Shown: positions 17,251 to 25,960, numbered from the stretch's first letter. The stretch is DNA of 64,000 nucleotides from an uncultured Lachnospiraceae bacterium (GCA_934317005.1 CAKREB010000007.1:1-64000), one strand, 5' to 3'. Notes: generated by a model not told the origin, from the letters alone. Translations and numbers: made by a program.

Positions 17251-18444
17251 TTATCTTAATTCAAACTCTTCTGTTCCTGCGATAATCAGATGCGTACCGG
17301 GCTGCACCTGCACACTTTGTTGTGCCATAAGATTTCCATAGCCCGATATTTGTATGCCCGCATTAGAATAGCAGGTAACCAAATACATATTCCTTTGATA
17401 ATCATACGAAATCGTACCATGCTTCGGATCGACTCCCGGATTCGCTATTACGATCTGGCACAGATTTGCCTCTCTGCCGATGGAAATCTGTTCATTTGGT
17501 CCACATGGAATCGTCGCTCCACAAAACATTCCTCTGACTGCATAAATACATTTTGGGGACTGAGGTTGGATCGGCGGTTGTGGTGGAATCGGTGGATGTG
17601 GTGTAATCGGCGGTTGTGGTGGGATTTCTCCTCTATCGTCTAAAGTACGCATATCTCCTGATGCCGTCTGCATATTTTGTCCTTCTGCACTGCCAATATA
17701 TTTGTTCACATCAATCACCTTAGCAAGTGCGTCTTTTAATCCGGTCAATTTCCCCATGCTCATATACCGCCACAGAAGCCAGAACGCTAAAAGAACAGTG
17801 GCTATCATAGATACCGTAAAACCGGAACCATGAAGGCTCCATAGCACTCTTCTTGCAAATTTTACAGACATTGCCGTTCCATCGCCAGACATCCTTTCAA
17901 GTTTACCTGCAACTATAAACTGAACAGCCAATACATAAAATACATTCAGTCCAGCCACTCCCCATGCAAACAATGTAACCTGACGGACATACTCTTTTTT
18001 TCTCTGCTCTGCTACTGCTGCAACAAGAAGACCTATTGCTGCTGCAATCAATAACCATATATATATTCGTACTATATTCCAATATCCCAGATATGTAGAT
18101 ATTCCTTCATCATCTGTCCCTAACTTTTCCAAAATTCCCATAGGTGAGCTCACTGCTACACTAAAGCCACTGTATTTCGTAGGAATTCCTTCTTGTTCGA
18201 ACTTAGAAATCATTTGCTGTACCATTTGTCGATAAGAATCTGCATCACTAGCCAGAGCACTCCCTAAGATGCCACCCTGGGTGCCTGCGTACTCTTTGGT
18301 GCATTGCACCAGAGCATCTCCCAGCTTCGAAGTAATCGCATACCGTGGCATAAACATCGCACAGATCAGTACGATTCCTAAAACACAACCTACCTTTGAC
18401 TGATAAGATAAGACTTTCTTTCCCATATTTTTCCTCACTTTCAT
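17251..18444 (-). CDS. Multi-pass membrane protein with C-terminal FHA domain
   Basis: 397 residues; a start at MGKKVLSY (18426) is equally plausible by SD spacing. Four hydrophobic segments are visible: about 17-33, 126-146, 155-175 and 205-225. A proline-rich linker with repeated PPQPPI/PHPPI follows, then an FHA domain (about 305-397: QISIGREANLCQIVIANPGVDPKHGTI, read in two parts). FHA domains bind phosphothreonine, so this is the likely reader of the operon's kinase. The usual Ser-Arg-x-His is Asp-Pro-Lys-His here, so the Ser that contacts phosphate is replaced. That makes canonical binding uncertain. It follows the CHAP gene by 38 bp. Confidence 0.88.
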   Translation of the reverse strand: MKVRKNMGKKVLSYQSKVGCVLGIVLICAMFMPRYAITSKLGDALVQCTKEYAGTQGGILGSALASDADSYRQMVQQMISKFEQEGIPTKYSGFSVAVSSPMGILEKLGTDDEGISTYLGYWNIVRIYIWLLIAAAIGLLVAAVAEQRKKEYVRQVTLFAWGVAGLNVFYVLAVQFIVAGKLERMSGDGTAMSVKFARRVLWSLHGSGFTVSMIATVLLAFWLLWRYMSMGKLTGLKDALAKVIDVNKYIGSAEGQNMQTASGDMRTLDDRGEIPPQPPITPHPPIPPQPPIQPQSPKCIYAVRGMFCGATIPCGPNEQISIGREANLCQIVIANPGVDPKHGTISYDYQRNMYLVTCYSNAGIQISGYGNLMAQQSVQVQPGTHLIIAGTEEFELR

Positions 18445-18482
18445 AAGAATGTCCCCTCATTCCCACAAAAATCTCTGCTATT

Positions 18483-20066
18483 TTAACGAACCCAGCAATA
18501 GGTTGATTTGCTCCATGCGCTATAAAGCTTTTTGCCGTTCACTTTCTTGTATGCCCTTACCCGGACATAATATCTTTTCTTAGAAGTTAATTTACTAATT
18601 TTTACAGATGTATTGTTCTGACCAGAAAGACTGATTGTCTTAGCTTTTGAAAATGCTTTATTCCTTGCATATTGTATCTGATAACCATCACACCAATTAT
18701 CATCTGCAAAGTCTCTTTTCACACCGACTGACATCATCTTTTTGTGAAAAGAATATACATAGCCAATGGAAACTGCATTCGGCTTTGTAACCTGTGATGC
18801 CTGCGTTGGTGTTACAACCGGTGCCTGCGTTGGTGTTACAACCGGTGCCTGCGTTGGTGTTGCCACCGGTTCCGGTGTTGGCGTTGCTGCCGGTTGCGGT
18901 TCCGGCACAATAATATTATTTTCTGTCGCTATTGCGCTATAGTTTCCTGCTTTATCATAAGCATAAATATGGGTACGATAACTGCCTCTTTCATTATTAT
19001 GATCTGAGATCTTTACCTGGTAGGTAAATGTATTTCCATTTCTTGTTCCTGATGCAGCCGAATTGCTTGCCCAGTCACTCTGGATATCATCCTGATCTCC
19101 AGCAGATGTCCATGTCGGAAACTGCACACGGTCTACCGCAAAATTATCGGTCACCACGCAAGACACCGTGTATCCTTCGGATGTAATGTTATATACCTGT
19201 ACATCACTGATCACAGGTCTTTCCTCATCCTTGACCGTAAAACTGCCTGTACCACTTTTATAAGTAGCTCCATCTGCTACCGCATACATCTGATAGGTAT
19301 ATGTTTCACCGGAACGCAGTCCATCTGCCTTTGCTTCACTGACAACATTCAGATTCTGATCCACGTAAGAAGTACTTAAACCACAGTTTTCTTTGTGATC
19401 TACTACAAGATTTCCTGCCGAATCCCAGATCCAGACACCAACCTGAGATATCGTTGCACGGTTTGGATTCTCAATTCTTCCGTGTAACCCTGCATTCCAT
19501 GTATCCACAAACGTTATATTAAGCTGTGAATAGGACACCGATGCTGATGGAGCAGATGCAGAGCCTGTAAGATAAATATATCCGTAAAATCCTGAGCATC
19601 CACCTAATGTTGCCATTTTGCTTTTTGATACTGTTCTATGGATCACTCCGGTATTTCCTGCATAGCTGTATCCACTGCAGCCACCTTCCGTTACCGTTAC
19701 ATTGTTCCCGGAAACATCCTCTACAAAAGCAACATGTCCGTATTTTCCATAGTTGCTGTTTGCACCTGCATTATTATATTTCCATACTGCCAGAGAATAT
19801 TTTGCCGGCTCACTGCCCTTGTTATAATTTAATGTGCGCCAGTAATTGTTAGCTCCATATAACCCAAATTCATTCATGCCTGTCGGTGGAAGCATAATCC
19901 CCAATACACTTGCCGTTCTGTCCTTTACCCATTGAACACAACCGCCATTTGTGTAGTCTTTTGCATGACTGATGCTTCCTGACATCGGGATTCCTCCCAA
20001 AACAGAAAAACACATTACCACTGCTAAAATAACAGCCTGCACTCTCCATATCTTCTTTTTTCCCAT
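18483..20066 (-). CDS. Secreted CHAP amidase with GBS-Bsp-like and FN3-like domains
   Basis: 527 residues from MGKKKIWRVQ (20066; AGGAGG 5 nt upstream). Order: signal peptide (about 1-35); CHAP cysteine-amidase/peptidase domain with Cys in NGGCVQWVKDR and His in YGHVAFVEDV; a beta domain (about 180-290); a GBS-Bsp-like repeat (ISDVQVYNITSEGYTVSC to YAYDKAGNYS); a linker of repeated TPTQAPVV units; and a C-terminal FN3-like domain (KRYYVRVRAYKKVNGK). It should cleave peptidoglycan at the cell surface. It is nearly identical over the middle to the 23955-25679 protein. It carries the shared promoter box and leads the TerY-P operon, which links a wall enzyme to the phosphosignalling genes. Confidence 0.92.
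   Translation of the reverse strand: MGKKKIWRVQAVILAVVMCFSVLGGIPMSGSISHAKDYTNGGCVQWVKDRTASVLGIMLPPTGMNEFGLYGANNYWRTLNYNKGSEPAKYSLAVWKYNNAGANSNYGKYGHVAFVEDVSGNNVTVTEGGCSGYSYAGNTGVIHRTVSKSKMATLGGCSGFYGYIYLTGSASAPSASVSYSQLNITFVDTWNAGLHGRIENPNRATISQVGVWIWDSAGNLVVDHKENCGLSTSYVDQNLNVVSEAKADGLRSGETYTYQMYAVADGATYKSGTGSFTVKDEERPVISDVQVYNITSEGYTVSCVVTDNFAVDRVQFPTWTSAGDQDDIQSDWASNSAASGTRNGNTFTYQVKISDHNNERGSYRTHIYAYDKAGNYSAIATENNIIVPEPQPAATPTPEPVATPTQAPVVTPTQAPVVTPTQASQVTKPNAVSIGYVYSFHKKMMSVGVKRDFADDNWCDGYQIQYARNKAFSKAKTISLSGQNNTSVKISKLTSKKRYYVRVRAYKKVNGKKLYSAWSKSTYCWVR
18797..18886 (-). repeat. 24-bp coding repeats in the Pro/Thr linker
   Basis: Two almost exact and further degenerate copies of a 24-bp unit (GGTGCCTGCGTTGGTGTTAC on the plus strand) encode TQAPVVTP repeats in the CHAP protein. 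They can change copy number by slippage. Confidence 0.75.
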
Positions 20067-20132
20067 ATTTGCCTCCTTTTCTGTCGAATCCTCGACACAA
20101 TCTGTGCAAAAAATTGTTTTTTCGTCACTAAC
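20067..20132 (-). other. 5' leader of CHAP gene with hairpin next to the ribosome binding site
   Basis: The transcript leader contains an A6/T6 hairpin and then TGTCGA-GGAT-TCGACA, 5 nt before AAGGAGG. The paralogue's leader at 25680-25743 has the same layout, with GTCGA-GAAA-TCGAC. The stem is conserved while the loop changes, which suggests it matters as RNA structure. Confidence 0.5.
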
Positions 20133-20178
20133 AACATAACACACGGGATGTTTTGCTTTCTTTCCGTTTTTTTCAGTT
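20133..20178 (-). promoter_or_regulatory. Surface-regulon promoter A (CHAP / TerY-P operon)
   Basis: Minus strand: AACTGAAAAAAACGGAAA (20178-20161), 22 bp, then TATGTT (20138-20133) preceded by TGT, an extended -10. The same box and spacing recur at 25744-25789, 29595-29640 and 40723-40767. Confidence 0.75.
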
Positions 20179-20190
20179 TTGGGCATAGAA

Positions 20191-20215
20191 AAGGAGCAGT
20201 GCCAGCACACTGCCC
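20191..20215 (-). terminator. Terminator downstream of the DUF6273 protein gene
   Basis: On the minus strand GGGCAGTG-TGCTGG-CACTGCTCC is followed by TTTTC. It separates the 20390-23128 gene from promoter A. Confidence 0.65.
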
Positions 20216-20253
20216 CAATATCCCACGATTATATGGGCATTTTTACGACCCGC

Positions 20254-20382
20254 CAAACACCGACAAGTAGCAGATTTGCTTGCAAATATGCGGAATTGGA
20301 GGTGTTTGTAGGATTGCGAAAATTGCACAGCAATGAAGCAATCCGTGGCATTAGTTGGGGGCAAAATATCTTTTGACCCCAA
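20254..20382. other. Compact multi-hairpin intergenic element
   Basis: Three adjacent structures: CAAACACC (20254-20261) with GGTGTTTG (20301-20308), enclosing a GCAGATTTGC/GCAAATATGC hairpin (20270-20291); GGATTGC/GCAATCC with inner ATTGC/GCAAT (20311-20344); and TTGGGG-G-CAAAA/TTTTG-A-CCCCAA (20355-20382). No reading frame explains it. It could be a structured RNA, a mobile hairpin element or a processing region 3' of the DUF6273 gene. Confidence 0.55.
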
Positions 20383-20389
20383 CATCATA

Positions 20390-23128
20390 TTATTTAATAC
20401 TGCGTGATAAATATTTGGAACCCTTTTTAATTTTGAGAACCGGTCGAATTCCTTTTCCCCATGTTTGATACCATATATATATTTCTCCATTATCCCCAAC
20501 ATACGCATTATGAGTGATTCCATATTCATAATAATACTTTCCTAACAGCCACCAATCTGATTTTCTCTCTTTCCAATCCACATACCTTGTAGCTCTCGCC
20601 AACCGGCTTGCTGCATTACCATATCCGTATTCTGATGTGAGCTGTTCATTGGATAACAAATAGATCTTATCCTGCAGATTACGATATTCCGTTGTCACCA
20701 TACTTCCCGTTCCATTTTGATGTGCCGGATCCCAATGCAGATCCTTTACCATTAACGATGTTGTTAAAATGTCAGCCTGTTCCTCCTTCGAAAAGGCTTC
20801 ATTTATAAATTCTGTGTTTAGCCACTTTCGAATATCAGAATCTCCATAGCAGGCACACATCCATTCATGATATGCCCTGTTTGCCAATATCTTTTCGGAC
20901 TGTAAGATATAGCCATCTCCATCCACTTTCAATATCCGCCATTTGATCGGAACACTCTTAAAATATCCGTCTCTTGTCTTGGCATACATTGTCCCCTTAT
21001 AATACAATTTTCCGTCTGTAAACTCCTGTTCCGATAATTCCTTACGTTCTTTTTTATTCACAACCAGATCCTGAATGTAGTTTCCAAAGTAAACAAAGCC
21101 TTTCGCCGATCCTGCCGTCTGCGTATCGTCTTCTTCGTCCAAAGCATCATATGTACATTTCTCTACCACTACTCCATTTTCGATATGAATGTTTCTTTTA
21201 AACGGAGTATTTTTTTCTGTGTAAATGCTCCAGTCCTTTTTCAGACTAAATAAATCGCCCAGAAGACTTCCCTTTCCTGCCGACACATTTGCGTATAAAT
21301 AGCAGCCGAGTGACACACACTCTAAATCTTTATACTGTGTAATGGAATCGTTTCTCAACTGTACAGTCGCATCCCCATGAATTCCCCACTTTGTCTTAAT
21401 GTTATAAACTGGTTTACTGTCATCGCTTTGAAGCAGTTCTACGATTTCGTTCATCCAATAGAGCTTGACCTGAACGGATACCCCGAGATCCGCATCCGCA
21501 TCCACTACTACATTTAAGCTTGGATCACAGCTTTTTGTTACATAAAATCTATTGTTGTAATATTGCACTCCAACATCATTTGCAAGCTTTAAATTGATCG
21601 TAAGTTTGCCATTGATCCCTGCTTCCAGATACACTTCAATATTTGCCGAAAAACCCGCTGGCAATTCAACCGGAATTTCTCCTATTTTCTTAGAATATTC
21701 CTTGCTTCCTTTCCGCTCTGTGTCTACCTGCAATACATTCGGAAGTCCTATGTACAATTCCTTGACTCCATTCTGATCAAAATTTATTTTGTACTTCAAT
21801 TCAGAAATATAAAAAGAAACCGTGGTATCCAGCTCGTCTATTTTATACGATACCTTCGTCATATCCTCCGTATCCATAGAACCATCAACAGATACTTTTT
21901 TCAGTTCCTTTGCATAGGATTTTCTATCTGCTTTCTGCACGACAGAAACCCCATCTACTGCTTTGACATTTTTAGCATCAATTTTATTTTTTCCCTCTAA
22001 ATCTGCTGTCTGCACAAAATCTGTTATTTTTTTCGGTATTGTTCCGGTTATGATCCTTTCGGAACGATCCTCAGAGATATCATTTGTCTCTACCACCAGC
22101 GCCATTCCCTGACTGTACTGACTGGTTGCCGGCAAAACAATTTTTTCTCCCCTGACTGCTTTGTCTAAGCTTGTTCCTGCCGGAACACGTACCGTATAAA
22201 CCGAATTCTGTTCACTGACGGTATAGTTTGTAATCTTTTTTTCTTCGATAACCCCATCCTGATAAGAAACGGTATCCTTATGATTTGCAGCAATCTTTCT
22301 ATTTGCTACAATATCCGATAAGATTTTAAGTGCATGATCTCCTTCCTGTTTTGTGACTGCCTGATGAGGACAAAATTTGCGATCGGAGATTTTCACCAGT
22401 TCCAGTTCTACAGCCACTGCATCCTCTGTGTCATACTCCAACTCACTGCTGTCCTGATAATTTGCAGACCGCTCTTCCGTTGAAAAGCCAATGGAACGTA
22501 CAGCCGTTACTGCTAAAAATTCCCGGTCAACGGCTGCATCCGGCAAAAAATTTCCTCCTGCATCCGGAATAATCCCATATTGGACAGCAGTTTCAATTAT
22601 ATCTGCATTGGCATCGGATGCAATATCATCGAAGCTGTATTTCACTTTTTGATTGCTGTCCATATTAAATAACTCTTTTTGCACCTCATATCCTGCCGTT
22701 TTCATGACATCTGCAACCCATGCAGACCGGCTTACTGTCTTTTGATCCTGCTCCGTTGTATGATCTTTTGCCGGAGCATTCGAATCCGAATTCGATTTGG
22801 ACTGGATGACAACACTGCATCTGTACTTTTTCTTTCCCACCGCTGCCTGTACTGTCGCATTTCCTTTTTTTATGGCAACAATTTTTACACTGCTTTTTTT
22901 CTTATTTTTCAACTGTACATATTTTTTGCCGGAAACAATGGACCATTTTACTTTTTTCTGATTATTTTTTAATGATAGAATTTTACTTTTGCCAACGGTA
23001 AGCGTAATTTTCTGATTGCTTAGCACTGCCTTTTTTTTCGCTGCAGATACCGGATGATCACATACTCCCGTGACCATTAATACCATCGCCAAAAATAAGG
23101 CAAACCCTCTTTTTATCTTTTTTTCCAC
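20390..23128 (-). CDS. Large secreted protein: Ig-like (Big_2) N-domain and DUF6273-like C-domain
   Basis: 912 residues with a GTG start (GGAGG 9 nt upstream). Signal peptide (about 1-29), then a Big_2-like Ig domain (about 33-105: NQKITLTVGKSKILSL, KKGNATVQAAVGKKKYRC). A middle region has an SLH-like or helical stretch (AVTAVRSIGFSTEERSA) and a long beta-rich part. The last about 220 residues match the DUF6273 pattern (YFGNYIQDL, PIKWRILKVDGDGYILQSEKIL read in parts, SDIRKWLNTEF, RPVLKIKKG). This domain is common in secreted proteins of Lachnospiraceae and has no known function. It lies 150 bp after the small LRR gene, with a hairpin between them. Confidence 0.82.
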   Translation of the reverse strand: MEKKIKRGFALFLAMVLMVTGVCDHPVSAAKKKAVLSNQKITLTVGKSKILSLKNNQKKVKWSIVSGKKYVQLKNKKKSSVKIVAIKKGNATVQAAVGKKKYRCSVVIQSKSNSDSNAPAKDHTTEQDQKTVSRSAWVADVMKTAGYEVQKELFNMDSNQKVKYSFDDIASDANADIIETAVQYGIIPDAGGNFLPDAAVDREFLAVTAVRSIGFSTEERSANYQDSSELEYDTEDAVAVELELVKISDRKFCPHQAVTKQEGDHALKILSDIVANRKIAANHKDTVSYQDGVIEEKKITNYTVSEQNSVYTVRVPAGTSLDKAVRGEKIVLPATSQYSQGMALVVETNDISEDRSERIITGTIPKKITDFVQTADLEGKNKIDAKNVKAVDGVSVVQKADRKSYAKELKKVSVDGSMDTEDMTKVSYKIDELDTTVSFYISELKYKINFDQNGVKELYIGLPNVLQVDTERKGSKEYSKKIGEIPVELPAGFSANIEVYLEAGINGKLTINLKLANDVGVQYYNNRFYVTKSCDPSLNVVVDADADLGVSVQVKLYWMNEIVELLQSDDSKPVYNIKTKWGIHGDATVQLRNDSITQYKDLECVSLGCYLYANVSAGKGSLLGDLFSLKKDWSIYTEKNTPFKRNIHIENGVVVEKCTYDALDEEDDTQTAGSAKGFVYFGNYIQDLVVNKKERKELSEQEFTDGKLYYKGTMYAKTRDGYFKSVPIKWRILKVDGDGYILQSEKILANRAYHEWMCACYGDSDIRKWLNTEFINEAFSKEEQADILTTSLMVKDLHWDPAHQNGTGSMVTTEYRNLQDKIYLLSNEQLTSEYGYGNAASRLARATRYVDWKERKSDWWLLGKYYYEYGITHNAYVGDNGEIYIWYQTWGKGIRPVLKIKKGSKYLSRSIK

Positions 23129-23198
23129 TTTATCGTGCCTCCATAATATTTTTATACAAATTTATTTTTGCTTCTGTAACCTTTCTTTACAAATAGTG

Positions 23199-23225
23199 CA
23201 CCAGCCTTCCTTGCTGATGCACTAT
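23199..23225 (-). terminator. Hairpin after the small LRR gene, weak terminator
   Basis: AGTGCATCAGC pairs with GCTGGTGCACT around a 7-nt loop. The downstream tail is only ATTTG, so termination would be partial; some read-through into the DUF6273 gene is plausible. Confidence 0.5.
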
Positions 23226-23278
23226 CTTTGATCTCTTTGCAGACACTGCATTAAAATTCATGTCAAAACGATGCTTGT

Positions 23279-23911
23279 TTATTCCTGTTCTGCCTCAAAC
23301 ACAGTCATAAATTGATCTACACTTTTAAATGTATGACCATGCCAAATGATTTTCTTTAACTTCGGACAATTATAAAATGCCCCATCACATATGTACTCCA
23401 CACTTTTTGGTATTTTAATACTTCTCAAACTTCTGCATTCTTCAAAAGCATACACACCAATCGTTTCTGTCTTGTTAGAAATATTGATTGAGGTCATCTG
23501 ATAACATCCTGCAAATGCAAAATTATCAATGATTCTTACACTATTTGCCATCGTTACTTTCTTTAAATGAACGCAGCTTTCAAATGCACTGGAGCCAATT
23601 TCCTTAACTCCCTTTGGAATCTTAACACTTGTTACCTTACTGCAATCCAAGAAAGACATTGCTCCTATTCTCCGGACCTTCTTCGGGATCACGATATCTC
23701 CTTTTCTTTTCACTCCAAAGTAACTGCAATTTTCTTTTGTAAGAGTTCCTTCTTTTGCATACCGGTCTGCTTTCATCTTTCCGGCTATTACATCCCCGAT
23801 ACTCTTTGTCCTGCCAGCTGCAGAAGCAGATTCTGCGTGAAATGCCTGTGACATTACTATACCGGCAAGCAAAACCATTGTTACGATATGTTTTAATCTA
23901 TGTCTTTTCAT
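23279..23911 (-). CDS. Small secreted BspA-type LRR protein
   Basis: 210 residues: signal peptide (about 1-32), then five or six BspA-type LRR units (AMSFLDCSKVTSVKIPKGV, AFESCVHLKKVTMANSV, AFAGCYQMTSINISN, AFEECRSLRSIKIPKSV, AFYNCPKLKKIIW). There is no anchor or linker, so it is either released or held by other proteins. It follows the second CHAP gene by 43 bp and is probably co-transcribed from promoter B. BspA-type repeats often bind extracellular ligands, but the target here is unknown. Confidence 0.9.
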   Translation of the reverse strand: MKRHRLKHIVTMVLLAGIVMSQAFHAESASAAGRTKSIGDVIAGKMKADRYAKEGTLTKENCSYFGVKRKGDIVIPKKVRRIGAMSFLDCSKVTSVKIPKGVKEIGSSAFESCVHLKKVTMANSVRIIDNFAFAGCYQMTSINISNKTETIGVYAFEECRSLRSIKIPKSVEYICDGAFYNCPKLKKIIWHGHTFKSVDQFMTVFEAEQE

Positions 23912-23954
23912 GGTCAGCCTTCCTTCCTGAGCAATTGATTATGATTGCGTTCTG

Positions 23955-25679
23955 TTATCTTACCCTGCAGTATCTCACATTGCTCCATGAACTATATACT
24001 TTTCCTCTGGAAGAATTTCTATATACCCGAACCCGGACATAATATGTTTTCTTAGACGTTAATTTCTTTATTTTTATCTCTGTCTTTGATATGGAAACAT
24101 TTTTGGTCACTGCTTTCGTAAATTTCTTATTTTTTGCATACTGCACCTGATAACCATCGTCATATGCCCCATAGTTGTGAGTCCAGTACGCAACCATTGT
24201 CTTTTTGCTAATGGAAAGTAATCCCTGCAATGTAACTTTCTTTGGTGCTGTCACTTCAACCTCAGCAGGTGTAGAATCTGTGTCATCATCCTCTCCATCA
24301 TCCGTTGATACCGTCGTGTCTTTTGTCGGCTGTGGTGTTACTACTGGTTCTATTGTCGGCTGCGGTGTCACTATCGGTACAGGTACTGCTGTCGGCTGTG
24401 GTGTTACTACTGGTTCTACTGTTGGCTGCGGTGTTACTACCGGTACAGGTGCTGTTGTTGGCTGTGGTGTCACTGCCGGTGTCGGTGTTGCTACGGATAC
24501 CACTTCCGGCACGATAATATTATCTCCTGCCGCTATCATGCTATAGTTTCCTGCTTTATCATAAGCATAAATATGGGTATGATAACTGCCTCTTTCATTA
24601 TTATGATCTGAGATCTTTACCTGGTAGGTAAATGTATTTCCATTTCTTGTTCCCGATGCAGCCGAATTACTTCCCCAGTCACTCTGGATATCATCCTGAT
24701 CTCCCGCAGATGTCCATGTCGGGAACTGCACACGGTCTACCGCAAAATTATCAGTTACCACACAAGACACCGTATATCCTTCGGATGTAATGTTATATAC
24801 CTGTACATCACTGATCACAGGCTTTTCCTCATCCCTGACCGTAAAACTGCCTGTACCACTCTTATAAGTAGCTCCATCCGCTACCGCATACATCTGATAG
24901 GTATATGTTTCACCGGAACGTAATCCATCTGCCTTTGCTTCACTGACAACATTCAGATTCTGATCGACATAAGAAGTACTTAAACCACAGTTTTCTTTGT
25001 GATCTACTACAAGATTTCCAGCAGAATCCCAGATCCAGACACCAACCTGAGATATCGTTGCACGGTTTGGATTCTCAATTCTTCCATGTAAACCGGCATT
25101 CCATGTATCTACAAAGGTCGTGTCAAGCTGTGAATATGATACAGATGCTGCTGGAGCCGGTGCTGAACTTCCGGTAAAAGCCGGTCTGATCGCACAAGCA
25201 AGTGCAGACACATAGAACCAGTTCTTCGTACATGTATCGTGGCCTCCAGTATTCTGGCTGACTGCATTAAATCCCACACTGTCTGCGGAAAGAATAATCC
25301 CTACATGTCCATATTGTCCTGTTGTACAAGTGCTGCAGCTGTGATTCGCTTTCCATACTGCAATATCTCCCGGCTGATAATTTCCATAGACTCTTGTCCA
25401 TCCCGCCGGTAAATTGTTGGTAATATAGGCATTTGCATTTCCTCTTGCATAATTCGCCACTCCAAAATATGCATAATAATATTTGATCAGATCAACACAT
25501 TGGTTTCCATATACCCCATCGTAATCTAATCCCTTTCCAATCTGTGCCATTGCCCAGTTTACAGCATCCTGCTGTGTAGCTGCCTCTGCGTGCTTTGTTC
25601 CAGTGATTCCCATGCTGGAAAGTAGCATTGCAGCTACTAATATCATTGTTTCTATGCGTCTCCTTATTTGTTTTTTCAT
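23955..25679 (-). CDS. Second secreted CHAP amidase with GBS-Bsp-like and FN3-like domains
   Basis: 574 residues from MKKQIRRRIE (25679; GGGAGG upstream). Signal peptide (about 1-33), then a CHAP domain with Cys in YGNQCVDLIKYYY and His in QYGHVGIILS, a beta domain and a GBS-Bsp-like domain. From about residue 185 to 400 it is almost identical to the 18483-20066 protein, whereas the two CHAP domains are clearly different. A longer linker of VVTPQPT units and a C-terminal FN3-like domain follow. The pattern suggests domain swapping or gene conversion that keeps the targeting half and varies the catalytic half. It has its own copy of the shared promoter. Confidence 0.92.
   Translation of the reverse strand: MKKQIRRRIETMILVAAMLLSSMGITGTKHAEAATQQDAVNWAMAQIGKGLDYDGVYGNQCVDLIKYYYAYFGVANYARGNANAYITNNLPAGWTRVYGNYQPGDIAVWKANHSCSTCTTGQYGHVGIILSADSVGFNAVSQNTGGHDTCTKNWFYVSALACAIRPAFTGSSAPAPAASVSYSQLDTTFVDTWNAGLHGRIENPNRATISQVGVWIWDSAGNLVVDHKENCGLSTSYVDQNLNVVSEAKADGLRSGETYTYQMYAVADGATYKSGTGSFTVRDEEKPVISDVQVYNITSEGYTVSCVVTDNFAVDRVQFPTWTSAGDQDDIQSDWGSNSAASGTRNGNTFTYQVKISDHNNERGSYHTHIYAYDKAGNYSMIAAGDNIIVPEVVSVATPTPAVTPQPTTAPVPVVTPQPTVEPVVTPQPTAVPVPIVTPQPTIEPVVTPQPTKDTTVSTDDGEDDDTDSTPAEVEVTAPKKVTLQGLLSISKKTMVAYWTHNYGAYDDGYQVQYAKNKKFTKAVTKNVSISKTEIKIKKLTSKKTYYVRVRVYRNSSRGKVYSSWSNVRYCRVR
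24324..24500 (-). repeat. Coding repeats of the VTPQPT linker
   Basis: Degenerate units encode TVEPVVTPQPTAVPV and related strings in the second CHAP protein. Flexible Pro/Thr linkers of this type also occur in the neighbouring surface proteins. Confidence 0.65.
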
Positions 25680-25743
25680 AATTGCCTCCCTTTCTGTCGA
25701 TTTCTCGACGCTCTTTGTATAAAAGCTGCTTTTTGCTACTAAC

Positions 25744-25789
25744 AACATATCACATGTGATGTTTCATTTTCTTTCCGCTTTTTACAGTT
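25744..25789 (-). promoter_or_regulatory. Surface-regulon promoter B (second CHAP gene)
   Basis: Minus strand: AACTGTAAAAAGCGGAAA (25789-25772), 22 bp, then TATGTT (25749-25744) preceded by TGA. It differs from copy A at two box positions. Confidence 0.75.
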
Positions 25790-25920
25790 AGTCTTCTCTT
25801 TTAACAAAGATACTTCCTGCGCCAGTGACCTGCATTTTGCTATGATACGAACCATTTTTCTCCAAAAACAAAAATAAAGCAGTAAATCTGATGCATTTCA
25901 TTTTTCCCTCCAAATAACAA

Positions 25921-25960
25921 GAAACACTTTAACCCTCCGGCTAAAGTGTTTCTCTTTTTT
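25921..25960 (+). terminator. Plus-oriented terminator-like hairpin
   Basis: GAAACACTTTA-accctccggc-TAAAGTGTTTC-TCTTTTTT has the shape of an intrinsic terminator on the plus strand. No plus-strand gene reads into it; it may block antisense transcription or belong to the adjacent repeat cluster. Confidence 0.55.

Noticed and set aside
10056..20066. Type VI or type VII secretion locus because of kinase, phosphatase and FHA genes
   Set aside because: No sheath, TssM-, EssC- or WXG100-like genes are present. Only the regulatory resemblance remains.
20173..20529. 118-residue minus-strand frame at the 3' end of the DUF6273 gene
   Set aside because: It overlaps the end of a well-supported gene in another frame and crosses the multi-hairpin element and terminator.
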